A stretch of DNA of 10,554 nt from Chitinophagales bacterium (GTDB taxonomy: Bacteria; Bacteroidota; Bacteroidia; Chitinophagales; BACL12): positions 1-10,554 of the forward strand of contig JACMJP010000475.1 of the NCBI GenBank assembly GCA_014380545.1, written 5' to 3'. Positions 1-7,030 of the stretch are shown in pieces (position 1 is the first letter of the stretch; each line of letters begins with the position of its first letter). The position numbers and the translations under genes were made by a program. The notes beneath the pieces are model-generated. The model searched no databases. It was not told the DNA's origin and saw only the letters and a list, made by a program, of their open reading frames with translations.

Positions 1-1703
1 CCGGGAAAAACCCTTACAGCATTTTCTACAAAAGATGATTCCAGGCTTTCAATGTTTAATGCAGGATCACCAGTATCAAAAGCTGTAAGAATAATTAAAT
101 ATTGCCAACCATTTAAAACGTTATCTAAAGTGTATCTATAATAAAATGTATCTTCCTCTATTATCTCCGGAGTTGTTAATTCTATAAAATCAAATCCGTT
201 GTTATATCCTATTGCATTCCCTGGCTTATCCCATTGCGCAATAATGTTTGCATCGTTTATCATATCCAGATTAAAGTCATCACCAACTTTTGTCCGATAT
301 AATTTATATCCCTCAAAATCCATTTCCTTCGAAATCGGATCAATTGAAAATTCAGCTTTATTATCCCAATAAATATCAATTGTCTTATCATTTGCCTGCA
401 CATATAATTTGGGAGTAGCAGGTGGCTCGGGCAAAATATAACGATCTAACAAATTATCTTCATCTAAATCTTCGCCTGTATCAAGTAATCCATTTTCGTT
501 TATATCTTCGCCTAAATAAGTTCTTTTTGCCCAGCCTAAATTTTCTAATAATTCGGCCTTTGCTTCTTCAGTATCTTTTTGTTCGCCTGTTGTTCCTCCA
601 TTATCAATTTGTTTTGCACATACTACAGCAAAAACTATTTTAAATGTTTCTCCAGGTTCAACTGATATCATCGGACCCGCAGAAATTAAATTGGTCATTC
701 CCCCGCTTGTTAATGGATCATGTAAAAAATCAATTACACTTACATCGGCATAATTTAATCCTGTTCTTAATTTTTCATATCGTTCCACATCGTTCGCAGG
801 TGCATTATACGGAGGCGTTGCAGTAGAATTAAATATCCAGAAATTGCTTTTTATTTCTGCTACCGGTAAATCATTTGCAACTAAATTTTCATTATTATGA
901 GGATGAATAAACTGATCTCTCCATTCAATGCCGAGAAATTGAACAGCACCATAACTATTTGTAAATCCCGGATCGCCATCTACATCAAAAGCATAATTTG
1001 CATATAAAGAATCTTCAAATCCATAACCGCCTTTATTAAAAAATGAAGATCCGAAGTCAGTCGAAACATTTACATTGCGCACAACAAGATCAGTCCATAT
1101 TCCACACCATACACTATCCCAGGTTGAGCCAGAATTATTTGTTATAGAATAATTCATCAAAACAAAGTAATCAGCAAAAGAATAATTCCATGCATAGGAT
1201 TCCAAATGCACATATGCATAAACCGGCTCAGTGTGATCGGCTATTGTGATGGTTGTGCCGGGAACAATAATATTCTTATCTGAAAAGTCTAATAAACAAT
1301 CCTGATGTGAAACAGCATCAAATGAAAAATAATCGCTGTTTGTTAATGATGACCGTTGCTGAATTGTATTACCTGTTTCAGAGGTAAACTCATAACCTGC
1401 TGCACCAGTAGTGTATCCGTTTGCTGCATCTTTGGCCGAGGTAGAAACTAAAATTTGACCATCCACCTGTGCTCCTATCCAAATACCGCCTTCAAATAAA
1501 TGTTCAATTCCGGAGTTCAGCGGGTATTCCATAGACGGATCGCCAGTTGGAGTATTGCGCACATCAGGTCTCCCAATTGTTCCGGCATTTGTTACGTATA
1601 ATGCAATATTGCCAATATCAATCACATTAGCATCAAAAGATGATTGAGCAATAGCAATATTTATAAAGAAAATTGCAAAAAATATGGAAAGAAATTTATT
1701 CAC
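1..1703 (-). CDS. Large secreted protein with calcium-loop-like and FnIII-like segments, C-terminus beyond the window
   Basis: The reading frame is open from a GTG at 1703 down to the left edge: 567 complete codons, no stop. An in-frame TAA lies four codons upstream of the GTG and no ATG lies between, so GTG is the only reasonable start. Residues 1-19 form a hydrophobic signal peptide ending in AIA before Gln20. Residues about 60-90 carry an aromatic and glycine-rich stretch (HLFEGGIWIGAQVDG) of a kind I associate with large secreted proteins of Bacteroidota and relatives. Residues about 399-420 (ED-I-N-E-N-G-LLD...EDLDEDN-LLD) resemble dockerin or thrombospondin type 3 calcium loops. Residues 429-545 look FnIII-like, with a WD-containing strand and FEGYKLYR. 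The frame ends at NAVRVFPG, where such proteins often enter a C-terminal sorting domain, but that part is not visible. It is transcribed away from the sulfatases. I do not recognise a specific function. Confidence 0.85.
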   Translation of the reverse strand, partial: MNKFLSIFFAIFFINIAIAQSSFDANVIDIGNIALYVTNAGTIGRPDVRNTPTGDPSMEYPLNSGIEHLFEGGIWIGAQVDGQILVSTSAKDAANGYTTGAAGYEFTSETGNTIQQRSSLTNSDYFSFDAVSHQDCLLDFSDKNIIVPGTTITIADHTEPVYAYVHLESYAWNYSFADYFVLMNYSITNNSGSTWDSVWCGIWTDLVVRNVNVSTDFGSSFFNKGGYGFEDSLYANYAFDVDGDPGFTNSYGAVQFLGIEWRDQFIHPHNNENLVANDLPVAEIKSNFWIFNSTATPPYNAPANDVERYEKLRTGLNYADVSVIDFLHDPLTSGGMTNLISAGPMISVEPGETFKIVFAVVCAKQIDNGGTTGEQKDTEEAKAELLENLGWAKRTYLGEDINENGLLDTGEDLDEDNLLDRYILPEPPATPKLYVQANDKTIDIYWDNKAEFSIDPISKEMDFEGYKLYRTKVGDDFNLDMINDANIIAQWDKPGNAIGYNNGFDFIELTTPEIIEEDTFYYRYTLDNVLNGWQYLIILTAFDTGDPALNIESLESSFVENAVRVFP

Positions 1704-1706
1704 GGG

Positions 1707-1715
1707 CGAAAGTTA
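1707..1715 (-). promoter_or_regulatory. Possible Bacteroidota -7 box just upstream of the GTG start
   Basis: Read on the minus strand, TAACTTTCG ends three bases before the GTG. It resembles the Bacteroidota -7 consensus TAnnTTTG with one deviation. A box this close to the start would imply a very short or absent leader. No convincing -33 TTTG element is visible about 20 bases further upstream, so the call is weak. Confidence 0.22.
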
Positions 1716-1977
1716 GAAAAACAGAACGAAAGAATGTGTTGAACGGGCTGTTGTTAATATTCAGAAAAAAAATTCAAGTAACACAAAAACTATTTTCACA
1801 AGAAAAAAGCAAAGAATTAAATAATATCTTTCATTTCCTTTTAGTCACAAAAACTTCATTAAAAATACTTTCTTTAGAAATTTATAAGATTTCGAAATTG
1901 TCACTCATTTTTAGATACCTCTGCAAACGAAAATATTCTTACTAATTTTATTTTTTTATTACCTCAATAAAAATAAC

Positions 1978-1991
1978 TTTACTAAAGTAAA
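1978..1991. repeat. Short inverted repeat upstream of sulfatase 1
   Basis: TTTACT and AGTAAA are perfect 6-base arms around a 2-base centre (AA), 75 bases before the sulfatase start codon. The size and placement would suit an operator. In sequence this AT-rich, a 6-base palindrome also arises easily by chance. Confidence 0.25.
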
Positions 1992-2066
1992 CTTGAATTC
2001 GAACCAAATTCAGCAGATAAAAAGAATAACGAGCCCAAATAATTTACCCTTAATAAGCAATAATAC

Positions 2067-4274
2067 ATGAACCACCCTACATTGGTAGTATGTCTGCTAA
2101 GTCTCTGCATCCCTATGAGACTTAATGCCCAGTGCTCCTTACCTGCACCTACCGGTTTTACAGTTTTCACGGCTAGTTGCAATGCTACACTTAGCTGGAA
2201 TCCTGTTTCCACAGCAGATCATTATTTTTTGCAATATAAATCTCCTTCTGATCCGATACCCTTCCTTATTCCTTTAGATGATGAAATCACTACTTTTACA
2301 ATATCGGGGCTTACGCCAAATACACTATACAAATTTGTTATCCGGGCAGGTTGTGAGGATTCAAGATCTTTAAATAAAGCTTATCTGCATAAAAAGACAT
2401 CATTGTGTTCGGAGCCATTAAATCCTTTTGTCACTGCTGTTGACACTGTAAGCGCTATTATAGCATGGACACCGCAATGCGGCAGTAATATTTTTAATTT
2501 ACAATATCGCAAGCAGGGAACCACAACCTGGAGCCAGATTACTAATATTGTCGGTTCAACTAAAAAAATTACATCTCTTGAAAGTGAAACTATTTACCAG
2601 TTTAGAATGCAAACTGTGTGTTCCTCAACTCTAAATTCTGATTTCACCGAAACTTCAACTTTTACAACTTCATCAACTAGACCTAATATCATTTTTATTA
2701 TGGTGGATGATGGCAGATACGATAGTTATATTCCCAATGGCGGACCTTCCTGGTTTAATACTCAAAATATTAATCGCATAGCTGATGAGGGAGTAAATTT
2801 CAGGATAGCTTGTGCGCCAACACCTTTGTGCGCTCCATCAAGGGCGATGATCTATACAGGCTTATTGCCGCACAAGAACGGGTGTACTGCCAATGGAACT
2901 TTATATGATACGTCACTCCTCATGGTGCAGGAAGTTTTTCAGGATAATGATTATTACACAGGGTTTGTCGGAAAATATGGTCAAAGTTTTCCTGACCCTA
3001 AAGGCTTTGACTGGTGGGTAACATCTAACAATGATGAATATATAAATCCACCTTATACGAAAAATGGGGTTGATACAAGTATTGCAGGAAATATTCTTGA
3101 CTCATATCCTTCTCTCGTAAATGAATTCCTGAATACCGTACCTGAGGGGAAACCTTATATGCTCATGCTGTTTCATAGAGCTCCGCACTATGATGCTACT
3201 CCAAGAGCAGAAGAGGCAGGTATGTTTTCTTTAGATAGTATTGCGCTTCCTGAAAACTTTAATCAAAAATACGATGATGATTATCCTTCCATTTTTTATA
3301 CATCCTCTTTTGAATGGAATTTAGATATTGATGAAACAAAGGATTGGAAACTTAGGGAATATCAATGCTTAAAAGGAGTGGATGATAATATTGGAGAAAT
3401 ATTCGACAGGCTTGAAATGGAGGGAACTCTGGATAATACGATGATCATCTACACAAGTGATAACGGCTATCTTGAAGGAGAGCACAAACTTGCTAAAAAA
3501 GGATTGGGACTTGATGAATCTTTACGCCTGCCTATGTTCATAAGATACCCTAAATGGTTTAATGATTCAACAATAATCGATGACCAGATAGCTTCTCTTG
3601 CTGATGTAAACATTACGATGCTTGAGGCAGCAGGAATAGAAAATACTTTTGGGTTTGATGGATTATCTCTGAAAGATCTATATAAAGGCGATACAACCCG
3701 CAATGAATTTTTTTATGAATTAGGGGTTGCTGCAGTAATACCCGCTATTAGGGGAGTTCGGACTTTCGATTATTTATATACAGAATATTCCTGTACTTCT
3801 GAAACAAGAGAATTATACGACCTTGCAATTGATTCAAAACAAAACATAAATCAAATTAATAACCCGGATTATGCATCTATTGCTGAATTTATGCATACCA
3901 AGTTAGATAGTTTGCGCACTTTGAATGATGATATTGAGCCAGATTTGTTTTCATGTTATCTTGTAAATGATTATTTAAAATCGTCCGGAGGAACTCAAGA
4001 TGGAACAGAATTTTTTGATAATAATTCTTTGAGTATTTCTCCTAATCCTATTATCTCAGATAATGCTCAGCTATTATACAATAACAAAGGGGTGGATGCG
4101 AATATTGCAGTTTATGATATAACAGGTCAGGAATTATATAAAACCAAATTTTCAGGAAGTGATGTTCCACAAAAAATTGAGATCAATACATCTGCATGGA
4201 GCATTGGAGTATATATTGTATGCTTATATAACGATAAAGATATTATAATCCGGGAACTCAGTATTGTCAAATAA
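2067..4274 (+). CDS. Exported FnIII-FnIII-sulfatase with T9SS sorting domain (paralog 1)
   Basis: This 735-residue protein is a predicted formylglycine-dependent sulfate ester hydrolase carried across the outer membrane by T9SS. Residues 1-21 are a signal peptide ending LNA before Gln22. FnIII-like modules span about 23-113 and 114-202. The sulfatase domain runs from PNIIFIMVDD (206) to about 620. Visible active-site elements are Asp214-Asp215, the Cys-type signature CAPSR at 255-259 followed by TG (Cys255 becomes formylglycine), Lys303 in GKYGQ, HRAPH at 370-374, Asp465-Asn466 in SDNG, and Lys478. The C-terminal subdomain has the usual RELYD motif. The sorting domain starts near 654 (ISPNP) and ends with GVYIVCLY plus a basic tail. 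GKY followed by no His resembles human GNS and Sulf rather than arylsulfatase A. FnIII modules N-terminal to the sulfatase are unusual. A close paralog lies 295 bp downstream. The substrate is unknown, but the family call is secure. Confidence 0.95.
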   Translation: MNHPTLVVCLLSLCIPMRLNAQCSLPAPTGFTVFTASCNATLSWNPVSTADHYFLQYKSPSDPIPFLIPLDDEITTFTISGLTPNTLYKFVIRAGCEDSRSLNKAYLHKKTSLCSEPLNPFVTAVDTVSAIIAWTPQCGSNIFNLQYRKQGTTTWSQITNIVGSTKKITSLESETIYQFRMQTVCSSTLNSDFTETSTFTTSSTRPNIIFIMVDDGRYDSYIPNGGPSWFNTQNINRIADEGVNFRIACAPTPLCAPSRAMIYTGLLPHKNGCTANGTLYDTSLLMVQEVFQDNDYYTGFVGKYGQSFPDPKGFDWWVTSNNDEYINPPYTKNGVDTSIAGNILDSYPSLVNEFLNTVPEGKPYMLMLFHRAPHYDATPRAEEAGMFSLDSIALPENFNQKYDDDYPSIFYTSSFEWNLDIDETKDWKLREYQCLKGVDDNIGEIFDRLEMEGTLDNTMIIYTSDNGYLEGEHKLAKKGLGLDESLRLPMFIRYPKWFNDSTIIDDQIASLADVNITMLEAAGIENTFGFDGLSLKDLYKGDTTRNEFFYELGVAAVIPAIRGVRTFDYLYTEYSCTSETRELYDLAIDSKQNINQINNPDYASIAEFMHTKLDSLRTLNDDIEPDLFSCYLVNDYLKSSGGTQDGTEFFDNNSLSISPNPIISDNAQLLYNNKGVDANIAVYDITGQELYKTKFSGSDVPQKIEINTSAWSIGVYIVCLYNDKDIIIRELSIVK

Positions 4275-4364
4275 AAGTTTATAGATTATATTAAATGTTC
4301 GGCATCACATACTATTCTAAAATCTAAAAGAAAAGATCATTCAAGCTTAAATAAGTTAAGTTTT

Positions 4365-4445
4365 ATGACTAAAATAAAAAAAATACTTAAATCACTATTA
4401 GTCACCATGTTTGGTGAATTTTTAAAAATTATGCACACAAATTAG
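4365..4445 (+). CDS. Doubtful 26-codon open frame between the two sulfatases
   Basis: ATG at 4365 to TAG at 4443-4445 encodes a 26-residue peptide beginning MTKIKKILKSLLVTMFGEFL. Basic residues cluster at the N-terminus (four Lys in the first nine) and are followed by a hydrophobic, possibly amphipathic segment. It could be a short membrane-active peptide, a leader, the remnant of a decayed signal peptide, or chance. It has no recognisable ribosome binding site, but neither do its real neighbours. A weak hairpin (4402-4417) lies inside it, which argues that the stretch may be untranslated RNA instead. I do not recognise a family. Confidence 0.15.
   Translation: MTKIKKILKSLLVTMFGEFLKIMHTN
4402..4425 (+). 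terminator. Weak hairpin, possible terminator after sulfatase 1
   Basis: TCACCA and TGGTGA are perfect 6-base arms around a TGTT loop (4402-4417), followed by AATTTTTAAA. The stem is short, sits 127 bases after the stop codon, and has a T-run of only five. It is far weaker than the two other terminators in the window and may only attenuate read-through into the second sulfatase. Confidence 0.3.
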
Positions 4446-4466
4446 TTTACAATAAAAATTTTAATA

Positions 4467-4474
4467 TATTTTTG
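4467..4474 (+). promoter_or_regulatory. Candidate -7 box for sulfatase 2
   Basis: TATTTTTG is an exact match to the Bacteroidota -7 consensus TAnnTTTG. It would give a leader of about 90 bases before the ATG at 4570. No clean -33 TTTG lies about 20 bases upstream; only TTAG at 4442-4445 is near. If real, the second sulfatase has its own promoter rather than depending on the first. Confidence 0.35.
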
Positions 4475-4569
4475 ACCGGATTTAGATACAATGAACCTAA
4501 GCTTAATTTCTATGATTTCACAAAAGTTATTTGAAACCAATTTTATAATCCCGAACCAATTTATGATTT

Positions 4570-6810
4570 ATGAAACAAACCACCCTTCTAATCACATGCT
4601 TAATCTTAGTATTATGTAGCAGCCGAATTAAAGCACAATGCACATTAATACCACCAACCGGGCTGACAGCAAATCTTTCAGCCTGTGAAGCCAAGCTTTC
4701 CTGGAATCCTGTAGCGGGCGCTGACAGATACCAGGTTCGTTACAAGAATAGCCTTGCAAGTACCTATACGTACTTTGATGCAGGATTATCTTCTACAGCA
4801 ACGATTTCTATCGATGCTAATATTAAATATACATTTTCAGTAAAAGCATTATGTGCATCAGGCGGAGGCAGCGGTTATTCTTTATCTCTTAAAAAGAAAT
4901 CGCCTAGATGCTCACCTCCTGAAAATGCTTATGCGGCTGATGTTACTTACAATTCGTTGACTATTTATTGGGATGCTATATGTGGTGGAGATAACTTTAC
5001 AATTAAATATAGAGAGACCGGAACATCAGCCTGGAGTATAATTACCAATATAACAACCAATTCAGTTTCTCTTACAGCGCTTACAGAAGATGCAGCTTAT
5101 GAGTACCAACTAAGAACGAATTGCACTGTTGACCTTTCATCTGTTTATTCTTCATTGTATAATTTCACTACATTACCAGCTCCTTTAACAGTTGTTACAC
5201 CAAATATCCTTTTAATAGTTTTGGATGACGGAAAATATGATTCCTATACTAATACAGGAGGACCCGAATGGTTTTCCACTCCCAATATTGATAGGATAGC
5301 AGAAGAAGGTGCAATATTTACAACTGCTTGTGCAGTTACACCTTTATGTGCTCCCAGCCGTGCCACTTTTTACACCGGTTTATATCCGCATGCACATGGT
5401 TGTATAGCTAATCAATATGCTTTCAACCACGATGGCAGCGAAACATTAGTTCAGCAAGTACTTAAGGAAAATGGATATCTCACAGGATTTATAGGAAAAT
5501 ATGGTCAGGGCTTTGGGGATCCTATGGGCTTTGACTGGTGGTACACTTCAACGGGCAACGGATATGTTGATCCAAATTATAAGTCCTCCACAGCAACCAC
5601 GGCTTCTGGTACAATAGCCATACCCGGGAACATTCTTGACACCTATCCGCAATTAGCTTTAGACTTTTTAAACAGTACAACATCTGATCAACCTTTCGCT
5701 TTATTTTATTTCCATAGAGCCCCGCATGATTTTATAGACCCAAGAGAAAGTGATCTTAACTTATATATTGATGAAGAGATGTCTTTTCCTGATAATTATA
5801 AAGAAAGATATGCAGATGACTATCCATCTTATTTGTATGATGGATTTCCGCATCTTGATACTCCGGAGGAAACAGCATCAGATATGTTAGAAGAATTCCA
5901 GGCACTGTATGCTGTAGATGAAGGAATTGGTGATATCATGGAATGGCTTGAAACTAATAATGAATTAGATAGTACGATAATTATTTTTACCAGCGACAAC
6001 GGCTATATTGAAGGAGAACATGATTTAAGCCACAAAGGACTTGTTCAAAATGAGTCTTTAAGAGTGCCTATGTTTATAAGATATCCATCCTGGTTTGAAC
6101 CGAATACTGTTATTAATAATGCAATTGCTGCTAATGTTGATGTTCCCACAACCCTATTGGAGATTGCAGGCATTGAAAATACTTACGGCATGCAGGGACT
6201 TTCTCTACATGACCTTGCAACAGGTGAAGCAGAAAGAACTGAAGTAATGCATGAGTTAGGAAATGATGTGGCCGGATTTGTTCCCAATATAAGATCAATA
6301 AGATCTTTTGAATATGTTTATTCAAAACATTATTGCGATGAAGTAACGGAAGAATTATATGATATAATAAATGATCCTCAAGAAAATACCAATATTGTAA
6401 ATGATCCTGCCTACGCAACCATTCTTGATGAATACAGAATAAAGCTGGAAAATATGCGCATTGCTCTTGATGATACTGCCGACCTCAGCCTGATGGATTG
6501 TTATCTTATAAATGACAGCCCGTTACGTTCAACATTATACTTTGAAGACGGAGAAGAAATATTTGATCAGAATTCAATTTCTATTTATCCAAATCCGGTT
6601 TCTGAAAACTTAAATATTTTCTTTACCGAAAATGTAGCCAACAGTAATATAATAATTACAGATGCTCTCGGACGGACAATGTATGAGAAAAATATTGAGG
6701 AGGCCAATGCACTTTCTATTGATTGCGCTTATTGGAATAGTGGAATTTATACTATACTTTTGTATACTGATTTTGACAGAATAGTTAAAAAAATTACTAT
6801 AACTCATTAA
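4570..6810 (+). CDS. Exported FnIII-FnIII-sulfatase with T9SS sorting domain (paralog 2)
   Basis: This 746-residue protein is a predicted secreted formylglycine sulfatase with the same architecture as the preceding gene. Residues 1-22 are a signal peptide ending IKA before Gln23. FnIII-like modules lie at about 24-113 and 114-202. The sulfatase domain begins at PNILLIVLDD (211). Visible active-site elements are Asp219-Asp220, CAPSR at 260-264 followed by TG (Cys260 is the formylglycine precursor), Lys310 in GKYGQ, HRAPH at 382-386, Asp476-Asn477 in SDNG, and Lys489. The EELYD motif and NDPQEN stretch (about 595-605) are typical of the sulfatase C-terminal subdomain. The sorting domain runs from ISIYPNP (about 670) to the end. 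Between GFDWW and GNILD it is five residues longer than paralog 1, with a Ser/Thr/Ala-rich insert at about 339-350. Another ATG at 4563 is out of frame, so 4570 is the start. A strong terminator follows. The substrate is unknown. Confidence 0.95.
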   Translation: MKQTTLLITCLILVLCSSRIKAQCTLIPPTGLTANLSACEAKLSWNPVAGADRYQVRYKNSLASTYTYFDAGLSSTATISIDANIKYTFSVKALCASGGGSGYSLSLKKKSPRCSPPENAYAADVTYNSLTIYWDAICGGDNFTIKYRETGTSAWSIITNITTNSVSLTALTEDAAYEYQLRTNCTVDLSSVYSSLYNFTTLPAPLTVVTPNILLIVLDDGKYDSYTNTGGPEWFSTPNIDRIAEEGAIFTTACAVTPLCAPSRATFYTGLYPHAHGCIANQYAFNHDGSETLVQQVLKENGYLTGFIGKYGQGFGDPMGFDWWYTSTGNGYVDPNYKSSTATTASGTIAIPGNILDTYPQLALDFLNSTTSDQPFALFYFHRAPHDFIDPRESDLNLYIDEEMSFPDNYKERYADDYPSYLYDGFPHLDTPEETASDMLEEFQALYAVDEGIGDIMEWLETNNELDSTIIIFTSDNGYIEGEHDLSHKGLVQNESLRVPMFIRYPSWFEPNTVINNAIAANVDVPTTLLEIAGIENTYGMQGLSLHDLATGEAERTEVMHELGNDVAGFVPNIRSIRSFEYVYSKHYCDEVTEELYDIINDPQENTNIVNDPAYATILDEYRIKLENMRIALDDTADLSLMDCYLINDSPLRSTLYFEDGEEIFDQNSISIYPNPVSENLNIFFTENVANSNIIITDALGRTMYEKNIEEANALSIDCAYWNSGIYTILLYTDFDRIVKKITITH

Positions 6811-6841
6811 CAGCTGCTGCATACAGTTGTTAGTATTGTGC

Positions 6842-6875
6842 AAACACCCGCTCATAAAGCGGGTGTTTAATTTTT
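6842..6875 (+). terminator. Strong intrinsic terminator after sulfatase 2
   Basis: AAACACCCGCT (6842-6852) and AGCGGGTGTTT (6858-6868) form a perfect 11-base-pair stem with a CATAA loop, followed by AATTTTT. It lies 31 bases after the stop codon and closes the sulfatase transcription unit. Confidence 0.9.
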
Positions 6876-6911
6876 ATATTAATCCCTACTTTATTCATCC
6901 ACAAAAAATAA

Positions 6912-6933
6912 TTTCAGTTTTAAAAATCTGAAA
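6912..6933. repeat. Near-palindrome upstream of the DUF4394 gene
   Basis: TTTCAG (6912-6917) and CTGAAA (6928-6933) are perfect 6-base arms around an AT-only centre (TTTTAAAAAT) that is itself nearly self-complementary. It sits about 98 bases before the ATG at 7031 and could be an operator or a weak RNA hairpin. No TAnnTTTG box was found between the terminator at 6875 and the start codon. Confidence 0.3.
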
Positions 6934-7030
6934 CAAAATTTTCAGCGTATAAGATAAATAATTACCTGGTTTTTTTAGAAACGGACACTTCAGGCGTATC
7001 AACAATTTTTAATCATCTAAAAAAACAATT

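Larger units (their letters stand above)
1704..2066. other. Divergent intergenic region, 363 bp, no gene supported
   Basis: This AT-rich stretch separates the minus-strand secreted protein from the first sulfatase and must hold the promoters of both. No exact TAnnTTTG box was found upstream of the sulfatase on the plus strand. A 90-codon plus-strand open frame starts inside the minus-strand gene and crosses most of the region. Its product would be dominated by Lys, Ile, Leu and Phe as expected from AT-rich noncoding sequence, so it is not called. No tRNA, strong hairpin or repeat array was seen. Confidence 0.6.

Noticed and set aside
422..826. Two plus-strand open frames of 73 and 60 codons
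   Set aside because: They lie antisense within the well-supported minus-strand secreted protein and encode Leu/His/Phe-rich sequence with no domain or signal.
1673..1945. 90-codon plus-strand open frame at the divergent junction
   Set aside because: It overlaps the start of the minus-strand gene, and its Lys/Ile/Leu/Phe-heavy composition is what AT-rich noncoding DNA yields. No recognisable motif.
1982..2212. 76-codon minus-strand open frame over the start of sulfatase 1
   Set aside because: It is antisense to the signal peptide and first FnIII module of a certain gene and has no homologous features.
3467..3703. 78-codon minus-strand open frame inside sulfatase 1
   Set aside because: It is antisense to the SDNG/KG active-site region, whose conservation explains the open frame.
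4491..4619. 42-codon plus-strand open frame overlapping the start of sulfatase 2
   Set aside because: It runs out of frame through the sulfatase signal peptide region, and its Asn/Ile/Met-rich product has no recognisable pattern.
4570..4641. Possible lipoprotein signal in sulfatase 2 (LVLC, then KAQC)
   Set aside because: Neither has Gly or Ala before the Cys, so no lipobox. AKA/Gln-type signal peptidase I cleavage fits better and agrees with T9SS export.
2067..6810. Polysaccharide utilisation locus around the sulfatases
   Set aside because: No SusC/SusD pair, glycoside hydrolase, lyase or hybrid regulator is in the window, so only a sulfatase pair can be claimed.
6131..6855. Minus-strand open frames of 95 and 81 codons at the end of sulfatase 2
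   Set aside because: One is wholly antisense to sulfatase 2. The other starts in the downstream terminator hairpin. Neither has coding character.
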